Counted from the first letter of the stretch, positions 16,827 through 26,649 are shown. The stretch: 37,929 bases of DNA from Caldimicrobium thiodismutans (GCA_002877875.1 PNIE01000029.1:1-37929), one strand, 5' to 3'. Translations and numbers: made by a program. Notes: generated from the sequence alone by a model not told the origin.

Positions 16827-17987
16827 ATGAACGTCTATAAGGATTATTATGCCATTCTTGGAGTTCCACGAAATGCAACTCAGGAAGAGATTAAGCGGGC
16901 CTATCGTAGGCTCGCTATGAAATATCATCCTGACAAAAATCCAGGCAACAGAGAAGCTGAAGAAAAATTTAAAGAAATCTCTGAGGCATATGAAGTGCTT
17001 TCAGATCCTCAAAAAAGGGCTCTTTATGACCGCGAGGGATATGCAGGACTTAAAAAATCAGGTTATACAGGCTTTGAAGACATCTCGGATATTTTTAAAA
17101 CCTTTTCAGATCTCTTTGAAGAATTTTTTAATTTCTCCTTTGAAGAATCTTTTCAATCTAAGAGAAGAGATGGAGCAGATATTTCTACAGAGGTTTGGCT
17201 TGACTTTGAGAACCTTTTTCAGAATTCCAAGGTAAATCTTGAACTTGAAAGATGGGAGACCTGTGAGACCTGTCAAGGACTTGGGTATGATCCTCAAAAA
17301 GGGCTAAAAGTTTGTGAATATTGCGAAGGAAAGGGAAAAGTAGCCTATCGAGAGGGTTTTTTTAGGGTAAGTTATCTTTGCCCAGAGTGTGGCGGTAAGG
17401 GTTCAACTTATGTAGAAAAATGCCCAACTTGTAAGGGAAGCGGAAGAGTTCGTAAAAAAAGGACTCTTCAGATAACTATTCCTCCTGGAGTAGAGGATGG
17501 AACTATTTTTCGCATAAAAGGAGAAGGTGAGGGAGGGGTCTTTGGCGGAAAACCTGGTGATTTATATCTACGGGTTCGCATAAAACCTCATCGGTATTTT
17601 CGGCGTGAAAAAAATAATGTTTATGGAGAAATAAAGATCAATTTTATATCAGCCATTCTTGGGGATAAGATAAAAATTCCTTATTTTAATAAAGACCTTG
17701 AGATCGAAATACCCCCTGGAACTCAGCCAGGAGATGAGATAATCCTAAAAGGAGAGGGGCTGCCTCATCCTCAAACCAAAGAAAGGGGAGATTTAATTCT
17801 TAAGGTTTTAGTAGAACTGCCCAAAGAGGTCTCTCCCGAGGGTAAAGATCTTCTTCTTGCCTTTGCTAAAAAAGAAGGACTTTTAGATGAACCTATTTTA
17901 AATTCTCAAAAGAAAGAAGAAGTCTCAAAGAAGAAAAAAAAAGATAGTTTCTGGAAAAATATTATTTTTGGTGGAAGGGATGCCTGA
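16827..17987 (+). CDS. dnaJ: DnaJ, type I Hsp40 co-chaperone
   Basis: 386 residues. DnaJ recruits DnaK to unfolded proteins and stimulates its ATPase. Visible: the J domain with [20 protein letters not shown] and the HPD catalytic loop (YHPDKNPG), a short Phe-rich linker in place of a long G/F region, and four zinc-finger CxxCxGxG repeats ([32 protein letters not shown], about 146-212). Two substrate-binding beta domains follow, then a Lys-rich tail. The frame is open to a TTG at 16818, but the ATG at 16827 matches the usual N-terminus; neither has a good ribosome binding site. It overlaps moaC by 8 bases. No dnaK or grpE is nearby, so this may be one of several J proteins. Confidence 0.93.
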   Translation: MNVYKDYYAILGVPRNATQEEIKRAYRRLAMKYHPDKNPGNREAEEKFKEISEAYEVLSDPQKRALYDREGYAGLKKSGYTGFEDISDIFKTFSDLFEEFFNFSFEESFQSKRRDGADISTEVWLDFENLFQNSKVNLELERWETCETCQGLGYDPQKGLKVCEYCEGKGKVAYREGFFRVSYLCPECGGKGSTYVEKCPTCKGSGRVRKKRTLQITIPPGVEDGTIFRIKGEGEGGVFGGKPGDLYLRVRIKPHRYFRREKNNVYGEIKINFISAILGDKIKIPYFNKDLEIEIPPGTQPGDEIILKGEGLPHPQTKERGDLILKVLVELPKEVSPEGKDLLLAFAKKEGLLDEPILNSQKKEEVSKKKKKDSFWKNIIFGGRDA

Positions 17988-18456
17988 GTTTACCCATCTT
18001 AAACAGGATGGGACTCTTTATATGGTTGATGTTTCAGAAAAGCCTGCCACTTTAAGAATAGCCATAGCCAAAGGTGAAGTTATTTTTCCTGAAGAGATTT
18101 ATGAGAGAGTTCTTTCGCAAGACATACCAAAGGGTGATTTTCTCTGTTGTGCAAGGGTAGCAGGAATTCTTGCTGCCAAAAAAACAGGAGAACTTATCCC
18201 CCTTTGTCATCCTTTACCTATAAGCCAAGTGGAGATTGATTTTCATTTTATACCCGAAAGGTATGCCCTTGAAATCGAGGCTAAAGTAAAAACGGTGTCT
18301 CAGACTGGGGTTGAAATGGAAGCCCTTACAGCGGTTGCTATTTCTGCTCTTACAATCTATGATATGTGTAAGGCACTCCATAAGGGAATAAAGATCCAAA
18401 GTATAAGACTTGTTTACAAGAGTGGAGGAAAGAGCGGAGAGGTCAGCCTTGAATAA
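17980..18456 (+). CDS. moaC: MoaC, cyclic pyranopterin monophosphate synthase
   Basis: A 158-residue enzyme of molybdenum cofactor synthesis, making cyclic pyranopterin monophosphate from the MoaA product. Conserved: [16 protein letters not shown] (active-site region), [30 protein letters not shown], and a C-terminal [12 protein letters not shown]. The ATG at 17980 is chosen over the upstream TTG at 17968 because GGAAGG is close by and the length fits MoaC. It overlaps the dnaJ end. Presence of MoaC implies molybdo- or tungsto-enzymes in the cell. Confidence 0.95.
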   Translation: MPEFTHLKQDGTLYMVDVSEKPATLRIAIAKGEVIFPEEIYERVLSQDIPKGDFLCCARVAGILAAKKTGELIPLCHPLPISQVEIDFHFIPERYALEIEAKVKTVSQTGVEMEALTAVAISALTIYDMCKALHKGIKIQSIRLVYKSGGKSGEVSLE

Positions 18457-18473
18457 ACCTTGGGGAGGAGGGG

Positions 18474-18836
18474 ATGGATAAAGAGAAACTTAATTACTTC
18501 AAGGAATTACTTCTCAAAAGAAAGGAAGAGATTTTAAAAGATGTTTCGGAAACTTTAAAAAATCTTGAAGAAAGCTCAGAGAACCTTCCTGATGCCATCG
18601 ATCAAGCCACAAGAGAAACGGACCTTGCCCTTGGCTTGAGGCTAAGAGATAGAGAGCAGAAGCTTCTTAAAAAGATTGAGAGGGCTTTGAAAAAAATCGA
18701 AGAGGGAACCTACGGAATATGCGAGGCCTGTGGAGCTGAAATTGATGAAAAAAGACTTATGGCAAGGCCTGAAGCCACCCTTTGCATTGATTGTAAAAGA
18801 GCCCAAGAAAGAATGGAGAAAATAAAGGGTGAATAA
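18474..18836 (+). CDS. dksA: DksA/TraR-family transcription factor
   Basis: A 120-residue protein that enters the RNA polymerase secondary channel and modulates initiation, usually with ppGpp. It has an N-terminal coiled coil whose tip carries PDAIDQAT (D40, D43, A45), equivalent to the functional DxxDxA tip of E. coli DksA, and a C4 zinc finger (C83, C86, C104, C107: ICEACG and LCIDC). A GGGGAGGAGGGG-rich ribosome binding site precedes the ATG. Shorter than E. coli DksA (151 residues) but typical of this family outside Gammaproteobacteria. Cotranscribed with rpoZ upstream, which also takes part in ppGpp binding. Confidence 0.9.
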   Translation: MDKEKLNYFKELLLKRKEEILKDVSETLKNLEESSENLPDAIDQATRETDLALGLRLRDREQKLLKKIERALKKIEEGTYGICEACGAEIDEKRLMARPEATLCIDCKRAQERMEKIKGE

Positions 18837-18841
18837 CCCCT

Positions 18842-21800
18842 TTGAAATACATCGAGCTCTATTCTGCCAAACAGAACAATCTTAAGGGTTTTGATCTTTT
18901 TTTACCTTTTTATCAACTAATTGTTGTTACAGGGGTCTCTGGGGCAGGAAAATCAAGCCTTGTTTTTGATATTCTTTATGCCGAGGGAAGTAGACGCTAT
19001 CTTGAAACTTTTTCTTCCTATGTAAGACAATATCTTGAAAGACTTCCTAAACCCTTTGTAAAAGATTTAAAAAATATTCCTCCTGCTCTTGCTTTTCCTC
19101 AAGGAAATTTTGTAAAGACTTCTCGCTCAACAGTTGCCACCTTAACAGAAATAAGCCATTTTACAAAAATGCTTTTTTATCATTTAGCTATTCCCCGCTG
19201 TCCTATTTGTAATATACCCATTACTCAGAAAGATCCGGAAATTTTAGCTAAAGAGATTTTTCAAAAATTCCCAGGAGAGTGGGTATACCTTCTTGTTCCA
19301 GTTAAAGTTGAAAAAGATATCTATTACCTAAGAGAGGGTCTTCTTGCTTCAGGCTTTACCAGAGCTTTTGTGGAGGGAAAGGTTTTAGAACTTGATGAAG
19401 TAGAGGAACTTCCTGAAATTAATGAGCTTGAACTCCTCCTTCACCGTATAAAAATTGAAAAAGAAAATTTTCAGGCTCTTATCTCCTCTCTTGAGCAGGC
19501 CCTTAAAATCTCTGAGAAATTTAAGATAAGAACCCTCTATGGTGAAGAATTTTTTTATACCTTTAAAGAAGAGTGCCCAAGATGTGGTTTTAAAGCCCCT
19601 TTAAAGACCCCTGCCCTTTTTTCTTTTAACACCTCTCAAGGAGCTTGTCCTGAGTGTAAGGGTTTCGGGAATCTCCTTGTAATAGATCTTCCTGCCTTAG
19701 TAAGACATCCAGAGAAGTCTCTTAAAGCAGGAGCTATTCCTATTCTCGATTTTCCTGCCATGCTTGAAGTTAAGATGGATCTCTTTGATTTTTTGAAAAA
19801 AAGAGGGATCTCCTTAGATACACCCTTTGAAAAACTTCCTGAAGAGATCAAAAAAGCTATTTTTGAAGGTGAGGGCTCCTGGTATGGACTTAAAGAGGTG
19901 GTGGATTGGCTTGAGGCTCATAGATATAAACCCCATTTTCGCATTCTTCTTGCCAAATTAAGAAGGGAGATTATTTGTCCTACTTGTAAGGGAAGTCGTT
20001 TCAATCCTAAAGCCCTTCTCTTTTATATCAAAGATTTGAACATAGGTGCCTTTTATCAACTAGAGATCTCTCAGGCTAAAAAATTTATAGAGGATTTACT
20101 TAAGGAGGGGTTACCTCCTGCAGGAGAGAGATTGGCCTTAGAAGTAAAAAGACGGCTTGAATATCTTGAAGGAGTTGGCCTTTCCTATCTTACTTTAAAC
20201 AGAGCCAGTAAAACTCTTTCAGGTGGAGAGATTAGTCGTTGTTTACTTACAAGAGCTCTTTCCTCAAATCTTGTTGAAACCCTTTATATCCTTGATGAGC
20301 CAACAACAGGACTTCATCCAAGTGATACAGCCAAAGTTCTTGAATTTATGGAAAGAATTGTCTCACAGAACAATACTGTGGTAGTGGTGGAACACGATCC
20401 TGAAGTAATCCTTAAGGCTCATTTTCTTGTAGAACTTGGGCCTGAAGGAGGAGAAAGAGGGGGTTATCTCCTTCATGCCGGAAACCCAAAAAAACTAACT
20501 CTAAAAAAGACTCCTACCTCAGAGGCTTTAAAAAATCTCTTTCAAGAACGAGAAATATCAGAAAATATATCTCATTTCCAAGAATTTTTGGAGATCAAAG
20601 GAGCCCGCAGATTCAATCTCAAGAACGTAGAGGCCAAAATACCTCTTGGTAGGCTTACGGTTATTACGGGAGTGTCTGGTTCTGGAAAATCAACCTTTCT
20701 TGAGGAAATTCTTTACAAGGGTCTTATAGCGCTAAAGGATAAGAGAAAACCAGAGTATTGTGAGGAAATAAAAAACTTCCCTTCTCATTATCAAGTTCTC
20801 TATCTTACTCAAGAACCCCTTGCCAGATCTCCAAGAGCAGTCATAGCAACCTATACAGGTCTTTATACTTACATAAGAAGGCTACTTGCAAGCACTGATG
20901 AGGCCAAAAAATTTGGCTATACCGAGGCAAGTTTTTCCTTTAATTCTGAGACAGCTCAATGTCCAAATTGCAAAGGCCTTGGCTTTGAGATAGTGGAAAT
21001 GCAATTTCTCTCAGATTTAGTTATTCCCTGTGAGGTTTGTAAAGGAGCTCGCTTTAAAGAGGAATTTCTTGAAATACGTTGGCGAGGAAAAAATGTCGCT
21101 GAAATCCTTGATCTCACTGTAGATTCTGCCTATGAATTCTTTGGTAATCATCGGGAGATAAAAAGGATTCTTGAGATCTTGAGAAAACTTGGCCTTGGCT
21201 ATTTAAAATTGGGACAACCCCTCTCAACCCTTTCTGGAGGTGAGGCCCAGAGATTAAAGATAGCAGAACTTCTAACTCAAATTGGAACAGGCAAGGCTAT
21301 AATTCTTTTGGATGAACCTACGGTTGGGCTTCATTTAAAGGATATTGAGAGACTCCTTTTGGCTTTAAAGTATCTTAAAGAGGAAGGGCATACAGTAGTT
21401 GTTGTCGAACACCATCCGGAGGTTATGCTTTCAGCAGATTGGATTCTTGAATTTGGCCCAGAAGGGGGAGAAAAAGGTGGATATTTACTTTTTCAAGGGA
21501 CTTTAAAAGAATTATTAAAAACTCCTTGCCCTACATCCAACTATCTCAAGGAATATCTCCAAGGTAAACCAATTAAGGAAAATAAGCCTACCAGAAGCTT
21601 AGAATTTCAAGAAGAAAAATTCATCAAGCTCAGAGGGATTCGTCATCACAATCTAAGGAACATTGACCTTGACATCCCCAGGGAAAAATTGGTGGTGATA
21701 ACTGGGGTTTCAGGCTCTGGAAAATCAACCCTTGCCTTTGATGTAATTTTTTCTGAGGGACAGAGGCGTTTTCTTGAGACTCTTCCTGCCTATTTAAGAC

Positions 21801-24070
21801 AATTCTTTAAACTTTATGAAGAAATAGATTTTGATGATATCACTGGCCTTCCAGCCACTGTGGCTCTGGAACAGAGATCAGGAGAACTTTCTCCCAGATC
21901 CACCGTAGGAACTCTCACAGAGATCCTTCCTTATCTGAGACTTCTCTATGCAAGACTTAGTAAGGCCTTTTGTCCCTCCTGTGGAGTGGAACTAAAACCT
22001 AAAAGTAAAGGTGAAATTCTTGATCTTGCCTTAAACCTCTGGAAAAAGGAAGGACGTCATCTTCAAGTGCTTTCTCCTCTTGTGAGGCATAGAAAAGGCC
22101 ATTATAGACCACTTTTTGAAAGCCTTCTACGAAGAGGATTTCACAAAGTAAGGATTGATGGAAACTTTTATGAACTTCCCCCTATTCCCGAACTCTCAAG
22201 ATATAAAGAACATAGTATTGATCTTGTCTTGGGACTTCCAACTTCAGAAGAGAGCTTTTTATCTCTTGTTGAAAAGGCCCTTTCTGAAGGAAAGGGGTCT
22301 CTAATTCTTCATGGAAAAGAGGGGGATTATTATTTGAGTGAAAAACTTACCTGCACTAAATGCGGAATAACCTTACCGGAACCAGATCCACTCCTCTTTG
22401 CCTTTAATACCAAAGTGGGAGGATGTCCCACTTGTTTAGGGACAGGAAGCTTTGAAGGAGAGATTTGCCCTAGCTGCAAGGGTTCACGCTATAGAGAAGA
22501 AGTCTTTCATTTTAAAATAAAAGGGCTTTCTTTGCCTGAATTCCTTGACCTTCCCATTGATAAAGCCCTTGAATTTATGAAAAATCTCTCCTTTGAAGGT
22601 AAGGATAAAATCCTTGCTGAAACCCTTTTGCCTGAGATTAAAAATCGTCTAGAATATCTCTCAAGTCTTGGACTTTCCTATTTGACCCTTTCAAGATCTG
22701 CAGATACCCTCTCTGCTGGCGAGGCTAAGAGAGTAAGAATTGCAGGGGAGATAGGAAGTACCCTAACAGGCGTAGCCTATATTCTTGATGAACCAACTAT
22801 TGGTCTTCACCCAAGGGATACCCAAAAACTTCTTGAAATTATGAAGAAACTCAGAGACAAAGGAAATACTATTATTGTGGTTGAACACGATGAAGAGGTT
22901 ATAAAGCAGAGTGATTTTGTAGTAGATCTTGGAGAAGGGGGAGGTAAGAGAGGTGGAAAAGTCATTTTTGCAGGCAAAACAGAGGATCTTTTAAAGCAGG
23001 AGACATCTCTTACAGCTATGGCTTTAAAAGATACCTCAAGAAAAAAAATTATCAGCAAGAAACGCCCCCAAGAAAAATTTCTTACCCTAAGGGGGGTTCA
23101 ACTGAGAAATTTGAAAAAGCTTGATGTCCTCTTTCCCTTAAGAAATCTAATTTGTGTGGTTGGAGTCTCTGGCTCAGGAAAATCGACCTTGGTGTGCGAG
23201 GTTCTATACGAAAACCTAAGAAAAGTGCTTGAGAAAAAAGATATAAGAGAATTTTATGGAGTAAAGGAAATGGCTGGTTATGAGGAAATAAAGGAGGTTT
23301 ATCTTGTAGATCATTCACCGATAGGAAATACGCCTCGGTCTGTTCCTGCAACTTATATTCAGGTTTTTAGTGAGATAAGAAAGGCCTTTGCCCAAACTAA
23401 ATTAGCCAGGGAGAGAGGTTATGGGGAAGGCCGGTTTTCCTTTAATAAAGAAGAGGGGCAGTGTCCTCATTGTAAAGGCCAAGGAAAAATCAAAATAGAA
23501 ATCAAATTTCTTCCTTCTGTATATCAAACCTGTGAGTTTTGCCATGGAAAAAGATATAATGCAGAAACCCTTGAGGTAACCCTTAAAGGTAAAAACATAG
23601 CAGAGGTTCTTGAGATGGATTTCGGTGAGGCTAAAGAATTTTTCCAAAACTATCCAACTATTGCCCACAAACTTGAGCTTGTCTGCAAGATTGGGCTTGA
23701 TTATTTAACCCTTGGCCAGCCAAGTCCAACTCTCTCAGGGGGAGAAGCCCAAAGAATTAAACTCGCTAAAGAACTTGGAAAAATACATACCAAACCTGTG
23801 CTTTATCTTCTCGATGAACCTACAACAGGGCTTCACCTTTTGGATGTAGCCAAATTAGTTCAGGTACTTCAGGAACTGGTAGACCGAGGCCATACTGTTA
23901 TTGTTATTGAGCACAATTTGGAGCTAATCAAAGCTGCAGACTGGATTATTGAACTTGGTCCTGAAGGGGGTGAAAAGGGTGGTGAAATCCTTTTCCAAGG
24001 CCCCCTTGAGGACTTTCTTAAAGTAAATACACCAACTTCTATTGTTTTAAAAGAATACCTCTCCTCGTGA
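18842..24070 (+). CDS. uvrA: Double-length UvrA: two full UvrA copies in one chain
   Basis: 1742 residues, against about 940 for normal UvrA. UvrA detects bulky DNA lesions and loads UvrB in nucleotide excision repair. Four ABC ATPase cassettes are visible: Walker A near 31, 610, 955 and 1441; signatures near 459 (LSGGEISR), 798 (LSGGEAQR), 1290 (LSAGEAKR) and 1631 (LSGGEAQR), each followed by a DEPTxGLH Walker B. Each half (about 1-905 and 920-1742) has its own UvrB-binding insert and zinc-binding CxxC modules (for example [32 protein letters not shown]). Canonical UvrA works as a dimer, so the chain may fold as a tethered pseudo-dimer. Chlamydial UvrA is similarly doubled. The start is TTG, five bases after dksA; no alternative ATG fits the N-terminal ATPase strand. 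Confidence 0.95.
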   Translation: MKYIELYSAKQNNLKGFDLFLPFYQLIVVTGVSGAGKSSLVFDILYAEGSRRYLETFSSYVRQYLERLPKPFVKDLKNIPPALAFPQGNFVKTSRSTVATLTEISHFTKMLFYHLAIPRCPICNIPITQKDPEILAKEIFQKFPGEWVYLLVPVKVEKDIYYLREGLLASGFTRAFVEGKVLELDEVEELPEINELELLLHRIKIEKENFQALISSLEQALKISEKFKIRTLYGEEFFYTFKEECPRCGFKAPLKTPALFSFNTSQGACPECKGFGNLLVIDLPALVRHPEKSLKAGAIPILDFPAMLEVKMDLFDFLKKRGISLDTPFEKLPEEIKKAIFEGEGSWYGLKEVVDWLEAHRYKPHFRILLAKLRREIICPTCKGSRFNPKALLFYIKDLNIGAFYQLEISQAKKFIEDLLKEGLPPAGERLALEVKRRLEYLEGVGLSYLTLNRASKTLSGGEISRCLLTRALSSNLVETLYILDEPTTGLHPSDTAKVLEFMERIVSQNNTVVVVEHDPEVILKAHFLVELGPEGGERGGYLLHAGNPKKLTLKKTPTSEALKNLFQEREISENISHFQEFLEIKGARRFNLKNVEAKIPLGRLTVITGVSGSGKSTFLEEILYKGLIALKDKRKPEYCEEIKNFPSHYQVLYLTQEPLARSPRAVIATYTGLYTYIRRLLASTDEAKKFGYTEASFSFNSETAQCPNCKGLGFEIVEMQFLSDLVIPCEVCKGARFKEEFLEIRWRGKNVAEILDLTVDSAYEFFGNHREIKRILEILRKLGLGYLKLGQPLSTLSGGEAQRLKIAELLTQIGTGKAIILLDEPTVGLHLKDIERLLLALKYLKEEGHTVVVVEHHPEVMLSADWILEFGPEGGEKGGYLLFQGTLKELLKTPCPTSNYLKEYLQGKPIKENKPTRSLEFQEEKFIKLRGIRHHNLRNIDLDIPREKLVVITGVSGSGKSTLAFDVIFSEGQRRFLETLPAYLRQFFKLYEEIDFDDITGLPATVALEQRSGELSPRSTVGTLTEILPYLRLLYARLSKAFCPSCGVELKPKSKGEILDLALNLWKKEGRHLQVLSPLVRHRKGHYRPLFESLLRRGFHKVRIDGNFYELPPIPELSRYKEHSIDLVLGLPTSEESFLSLVEKALSEGKGSLILHGKEGDYYLSEKLTCTKCGITLPEPDPLLFAFNTKVGGCPTCLGTGSFEGEICPSCKGSRYREEVFHFKIKGLSLPEFLDLPIDKALEFMKNLSFEGKDKILAETLLPEIKNRLEYLSSLGLSYLTLSRSADTLSAGEAKRVRIAGEIGSTLTGVAYILDEPTIGLHPRDTQKLLEIMKKLRDKGNTIIVVEHDEEVIKQSDFVVDLGEGGGKRGGKVIFAGKTEDLLKQETSLTAMALKDTSRKKIISKKRPQEKFLTLRGVQLRNLKKLDVLFPLRNLICVVGVSGSGKSTLVCEVLYENLRKVLEKKDIREFYGVKEMAGYEEIKEVYLVDHSPIGNTPRSVPATYIQVFSEIRKAFAQTKLARERGYGEGRFSFNKEEGQCPHCKGQGKIKIEIKFLPSVYQTCEFCHGKRYNAETLEVTLKGKNIAEVLEMDFGEAKEFFQNYPTIAHKLELVCKIGLDYLTLGQPSPTLSGGEAQRIKLAKELGKIHTKPVLYLLDEPTTGLHLLDVAKLVQVLQELVDRGHTVIVIEHNLELIKAADWIIELGPEGGEKGGEILFQGPLEDFLKVNTPTSIVLKEYLSS

Positions 24071-24087
24071 ATTAAATCCCTCTTCCC

Positions 24088-24114
24088 TTGCATCCTCGTA
24101 TTTTGTGGTATAGT
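24088..24114 (+). promoter_or_regulatory. Candidate promoter of the CBS-protein gene
   Basis: TTGCAT (24088-24093) and an extended -10 TGGTATAGT (24106-24114) with a 15-base spacer lie after the uvrA stop. The short spacer is offset by the TGn extension. The start would fall about 25 bases before the ATG at 24146, leaving room for the GGAGG at about 24131. Confidence 0.45.
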
Positions 24115-24145
24115 TTAAAAAAGAGGCTTTTGGAGGTTTTTCTCT

Positions 24146-24739
24146 ATGAAGGTAAAAAACTGGATGATCAGAGAGGTAATTACTATTTCTCCGGAAAAAA
24201 CCATTGAGGATGCCTTGCAGCTTATGAAACTTCACTCTATTAGGCATCTCCCCGTGGTCAAAGAAGATAAACTTGTTGGACTTGTTACTGAATCAAGCTT
24301 AAGACCATATTTTTTTAATGATAAGCTTAAGCTCCCCATAAAAGAGGTTATGATCATCAATCCTATCGTTATAGATCCTGAAACCTCTATTGATGAGGCA
24401 GCAAAATTGATTTACAAATACAAAATCGGTGGACTCCCTGTAGTTAGTCATGGAAAGCTCGTTGGGATTATTACTGTGACAGATATTCTTGAGGCCTTTA
24501 TTGAGCTTATGGGAATTCTTAAGGCCTCTTCAAGACTTGATGTTATACCCAAAGAGGATAATCTTGATGATGTCCTTGAGGAAATAAAAAAGAAAGGAGG
24601 CAAAATTATTTCCATTGGTATGGATGTTAATCTAAACGGAGAGAAAGTGTACTTCATTCGCCTTGAAAGAATGCCTCTCGAAAACCTTGCTACCTCCCTT
24701 GAATCCAGAGGGCATAAAGTTATTGCCTTTATTGAATAA
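24146..24739 (+). CDS. CBS-pair protein (AcuB-like)
   Basis: A 197-residue cytoplasmic protein: two CBS domains (about 7-55 and 70-120; motifs HSIRHLPVVKEDKLVGLVTE and YKIGGLPVVSHGKLVGIITVTDI) and a C-terminal region (about 130-197) that looks like an ACT-type fold with GKIISIGMDVN and the ending GHKVIAFIE. CBS pairs bind adenosyl ligands such as AMP, ATP or S-adenosylmethionine; AcuB-like proteins combine them with ACT domains. No enzymatic domain. The neighbouring DUF39 gene hints that it could sense a methionine-cycle metabolite, because in the archaeal protein MJ0100 a DUF39 domain and a CBS pair are fused; this link is inference. Confidence 0.8.
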   Translation: MKVKNWMIREVITISPEKTIEDALQLMKLHSIRHLPVVKEDKLVGLVTESSLRPYFFNDKLKLPIKEVMIINPIVIDPETSIDEAAKLIYKYKIGGLPVVSHGKLVGIITVTDILEAFIELMGILKASSRLDVIPKEDNLDDVLEEIKKKGGKIISIGMDVNLNGEKVYFIRLERMPLENLATSLESRGHKVIAFIE

Positions 24740-24762
24740 AAGTTCAATTATTAATCTTACAA

Positions 24763-24800
24763 TTTTTTACCTTTTTGGTAAAATTTATTTTTTATATTTA
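24763..24800 (+). terminator. Probable weak terminator in the CBS-DUF39 gap
   Basis: TTTTACC (24765-24771) and GGTAAAA (24777-24783) form a perfect 7-bp A/T-rich stem around a T5 loop, followed by a T-rich run (24784-24798). It could end CBS-gene transcripts or be read through. A weak promoter for the next gene may overlap it (TTGGTA at 24775, TAAAAT near 24800). Confidence 0.4.
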
Positions 24801-24826
24801 AAATACTTTTTGATGGGGGATCGAAA

Positions 24827-26017
24827 ATGTCAGAAGAATTTAAGGTTAAAAGGACTATTGAGGAAATTAACAGAAAAATAGAAAAAGGCGAGGTTGTGGT
24901 CCTTACAGCGGAAGAATTTTCAAAGCTTGTTAAGGAAGTAGGTCCTCTTCAGGCAGCTAAAGAGGTGGATGTTGTTACTACAGGCACCTTTTCTCCTATG
25001 TGCTCATCTGGAGCCTTTATTAATTTTGGTCACACTGTCCCCGCTATAAAAGCCCACAGAGTTTGGTTAAATGATGTTCCAGCCTATGCAGGCCTTGCAG
25101 CGGTGGACATTTATCTTGGCGCAACAGAGCCCAGAGAAGACGATCCCCTAAACAAGGTCTTCCCTGGACAATTTCTTTATGGTGGAGGACATGTGATTCA
25201 CGACCTTGTTACTGGAAAAAAAGTTCTTCTCAGAGCGGTAGGCTATGGAACTCATTGCTACCCCAGAAAATCTCTTGAGATGGAGATCACTATTCATGAC
25301 CTTGTAAATGCTGTTCTCTGTAATCCAAGAAATGCTTATCAAAACTATAATGTAGCCATCAATCTCTCAGATCGAATTCTTTATACCTATATGGGTATTC
25401 TTAAACCCAATTTGGGAAATGCCAATTATGCCACAGCTGGATGTCTCTCTCCTCTCTTAAAGGATCCCTACCTTAAAACCATCGGTATAGGCACAAGAAT
25501 CTTTCTTGGTGGAGCTAAGGGTTATGTAATCTATGCGGGGACTCAGCATAAAATGGAGGTCAAGCGTACACCTAAAGGCGTTCCTATCCAGCCAGCTGCA
25601 ACTCTTATGGTTCTTGGGAATCTTAAAGAAATGAAGCCAGAGTGGCTTGTAGGCACCAGTCATTTAGGTTATGGATGTTCACTAGCAGTGGGGCTTGGAA
25701 TACCTATTCCTATTTTAAATGAAAAGGTTGCTGAATGGGCCGGATTATCTGATGAGGACCTTTTTGCCCAAGTGGTAGATTATTCTCATGACTATCCCAA
25801 CGGAATAAAACGCAACTACGGAATAGTAAGCTATGCCGAACTAAAAAGTGGAAAAATAAATATCCTTGGTAAGGAAATTCCAACTGTCCCCCTCACAAGT
25901 CTTATTAAATCAAGAGAGGTTGCTGAGATCCTTAAAGACTGGATTAAAAACGGAGAGATGCTCTTAACTGAACCAGTTTCAGCACTTCCTGGAGCGGAAC
26001 TCTTTCCTATGAGATAA
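24827..26017 (+). CDS. DUF39 homocysteine biosynthesis protein
   Basis: 396 residues of the DUF39 (HcyS) family. In Methanosarcina acetivorans the relative MA1821, with the ferredoxin-type protein MA1822, is required to make homocysteine from aspartate semialdehyde and sulfide without O-acylhomoserine intermediates, and the same genes occur in sulfate reducers. Conserved stretches: VTTGTFSPMCSSGAFINFGH (about 50-69), PAYAGLAAVDIYLGAT, FLYGGGHVIHDLVTGK, RAVGYGTHCYPRK and GCSLAVGLGIPIPILNE. Several conserved Cys (about residues 59, 143, 211 and 285) may be catalytic. The family often carries C-terminal ferredoxin or CBS domains; neither is present here. The ATG has GGGGGA seven bases upstream. 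Confidence 0.85.
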   Translation: MSEEFKVKRTIEEINRKIEKGEVVVLTAEEFSKLVKEVGPLQAAKEVDVVTTGTFSPMCSSGAFINFGHTVPAIKAHRVWLNDVPAYAGLAAVDIYLGATEPREDDPLNKVFPGQFLYGGGHVIHDLVTGKKVLLRAVGYGTHCYPRKSLEMEITIHDLVNAVLCNPRNAYQNYNVAINLSDRILYTYMGILKPNLGNANYATAGCLSPLLKDPYLKTIGIGTRIFLGGAKGYVIYAGTQHKMEVKRTPKGVPIQPAATLMVLGNLKEMKPEWLVGTSHLGYGCSLAVGLGIPIPILNEKVAEWAGLSDEDLFAQVVDYSHDYPNGIKRNYGIVSYAELKSGKINILGKEIPTVPLTSLIKSREVAEILKDWIKNGEMLLTEPVSALPGAELFPMR

Positions 26018-26020
26018 AAA

Positions 26021-26050
26021 ACCCCCCGGGGCTTTTAGCCCCGGCTTCTT
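26021..26050. terminator. Bidirectional terminator between DUF39 gene and slyD
   Basis: CCGGGGC (26026-26032), loop TTTTA, GCCCCGG (26038-26044): a perfect 7-bp G/C stem in the convergent gap. On the minus strand it runs into GGGGTTTTTT, a good intrinsic terminator for slyD. On the plus strand the tail is CTTCTTCCCCC, weaker. Confidence 0.85.
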
Positions 26051-26055
26051 CCCCC

Positions 26056-26520
26056 TTAAAGAATTATATCCTCATCAGATTCATTAAGAATCTTTACGAG
26101 CTTTATAGTAAAGTGTAGATCTTCTCCCGCAAGAGGTGGATTAAGATCAAGAATAATTTCCTCTTCACTAACATTCATCACCATAGCAGGAAAGGTCATT
26201 TCTCCTTGAGGAGTATCTACTATAAGATTTAACATCATACCAGGAAGAGGTTCCACATCGAGATTAATAGCCTCCCTGGGGATTGACCTTACAAGATTTT
26301 CATCCCTCTCCCCAAAGGCTTTTTCTTTTGGAATAATCACTTCCCTTTCCTCTCCTTCAGTCATTCCAAGAACTGCCTCGGAAAGCCCTGGAATAATCTC
26401 AGGAGAACCCACTTCAAATACAAAAGGCTCACCCTGAAAGGTATCCTCAAAGACCTCTCCAGAGGCAAGCCTTCCCACACAATGAATACTTACTACATCC
26501 CCTACCTGAACCTTACGCAT
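26056..26520 (-). CDS. slyD: SlyD-type FKBP peptidyl-prolyl isomerase
   Basis: A 154-residue prolyl isomerase and chaperone. It has an N-terminal FKBP part (VQVGDVVSIHCVGRLASGEVFEDT, PFVFEVGSPEIIPGLSEAVLGMTEGEEREVIIP), the inserted IF chaperone flap (about 70-125, after KAFGERDENLV, with VDTPQGEMTFPAMVMNV), and the FKBP return strand with LDLNPPLAGEDLHFTIKLVKI, typical of SlyD. It lacks the His-rich metal-binding tail of E. coli SlyD, ending instead in an acidic stretch. AAGGGG seven bases before the ATG. The probable leader contains a long stem-loop at 26545-26597. Confidence 0.93.
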   Translation of the reverse strand: MRKVQVGDVVSIHCVGRLASGEVFEDTFQGEPFVFEVGSPEIIPGLSEAVLGMTEGEEREVIIPKEKAFGERDENLVRSIPREAINLDVEPLPGMMLNLIVDTPQGEMTFPAMVMNVSEEEIILDLNPPLAGEDLHFTIKLVKILNESDEDIIL

Positions 26521-26544
26521 AACTAAACCCCTTTTAAATTATTT

Positions 26545-26597
26545 GATAGAAGATGAGATCACAGAGTTTCGGACTCAAAAGATCTCACTCTTCTATC
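26545..26597 (-). ncRNA. Long stem-loop in the probable slyD 5' leader
   Basis: A 53-base inverted repeat. Read on the minus strand: GATAGAAG, AG, TGAGATC, TTTT, GAGT, loop CCGAA, ACTC, TGT, GATCTCA, T, CTTCTATC. That gives 8 + 7 + 4 = 19 base pairs in three helices with small internal loops. It starts within a few bases of the predicted transcript start of slyD and ends 24 bases before the ATG. No T-tract follows, so it is not a simple terminator. It could stabilise the mRNA, regulate translation or be a processing site. Confidence 0.6.
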
Positions 26598-26605
26598 CAA
26601 GAGGA

Positions 26606-26633
26606 AAGATAATCTCCTTTTTTAATTTTGCAA
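26606..26633 (-). promoter_or_regulatory. Candidate slyD promoter
   Basis: On the minus strand TTGCAA (26633-26628) and TATCTT (26611-26606) with a 16-base A/G-rich spacer. The start would be near 26599, just before the stem-loop at 26597-26545. It lies 70-80 bases upstream of the slyD ATG. Confidence 0.45.
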
Positions 26634-26649
26634 GTTTTTTTAGATAATT

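Noticed and set aside
17968-17979. Upstream TTG starts for moaC (17968) and dnaJ (16818)
   Set aside because: The downstream ATGs fit the family N-termini; for moaC a better-placed ribosome binding site also favours the ATG.
18842-24070. Double UvrA as an assembly duplication
   Set aside because: The two halves differ strongly in protein and DNA sequence and in motifs, so they cannot be a tandem copy produced by misassembly.
24740-24826. S-adenosylmethionine riboswitch before the DUF39 gene
   Set aside because: Only 87 bases are available and the sole structure is a simple A/T stem with T tract; no SAM-I, SAM-II or SMK motif is visible.
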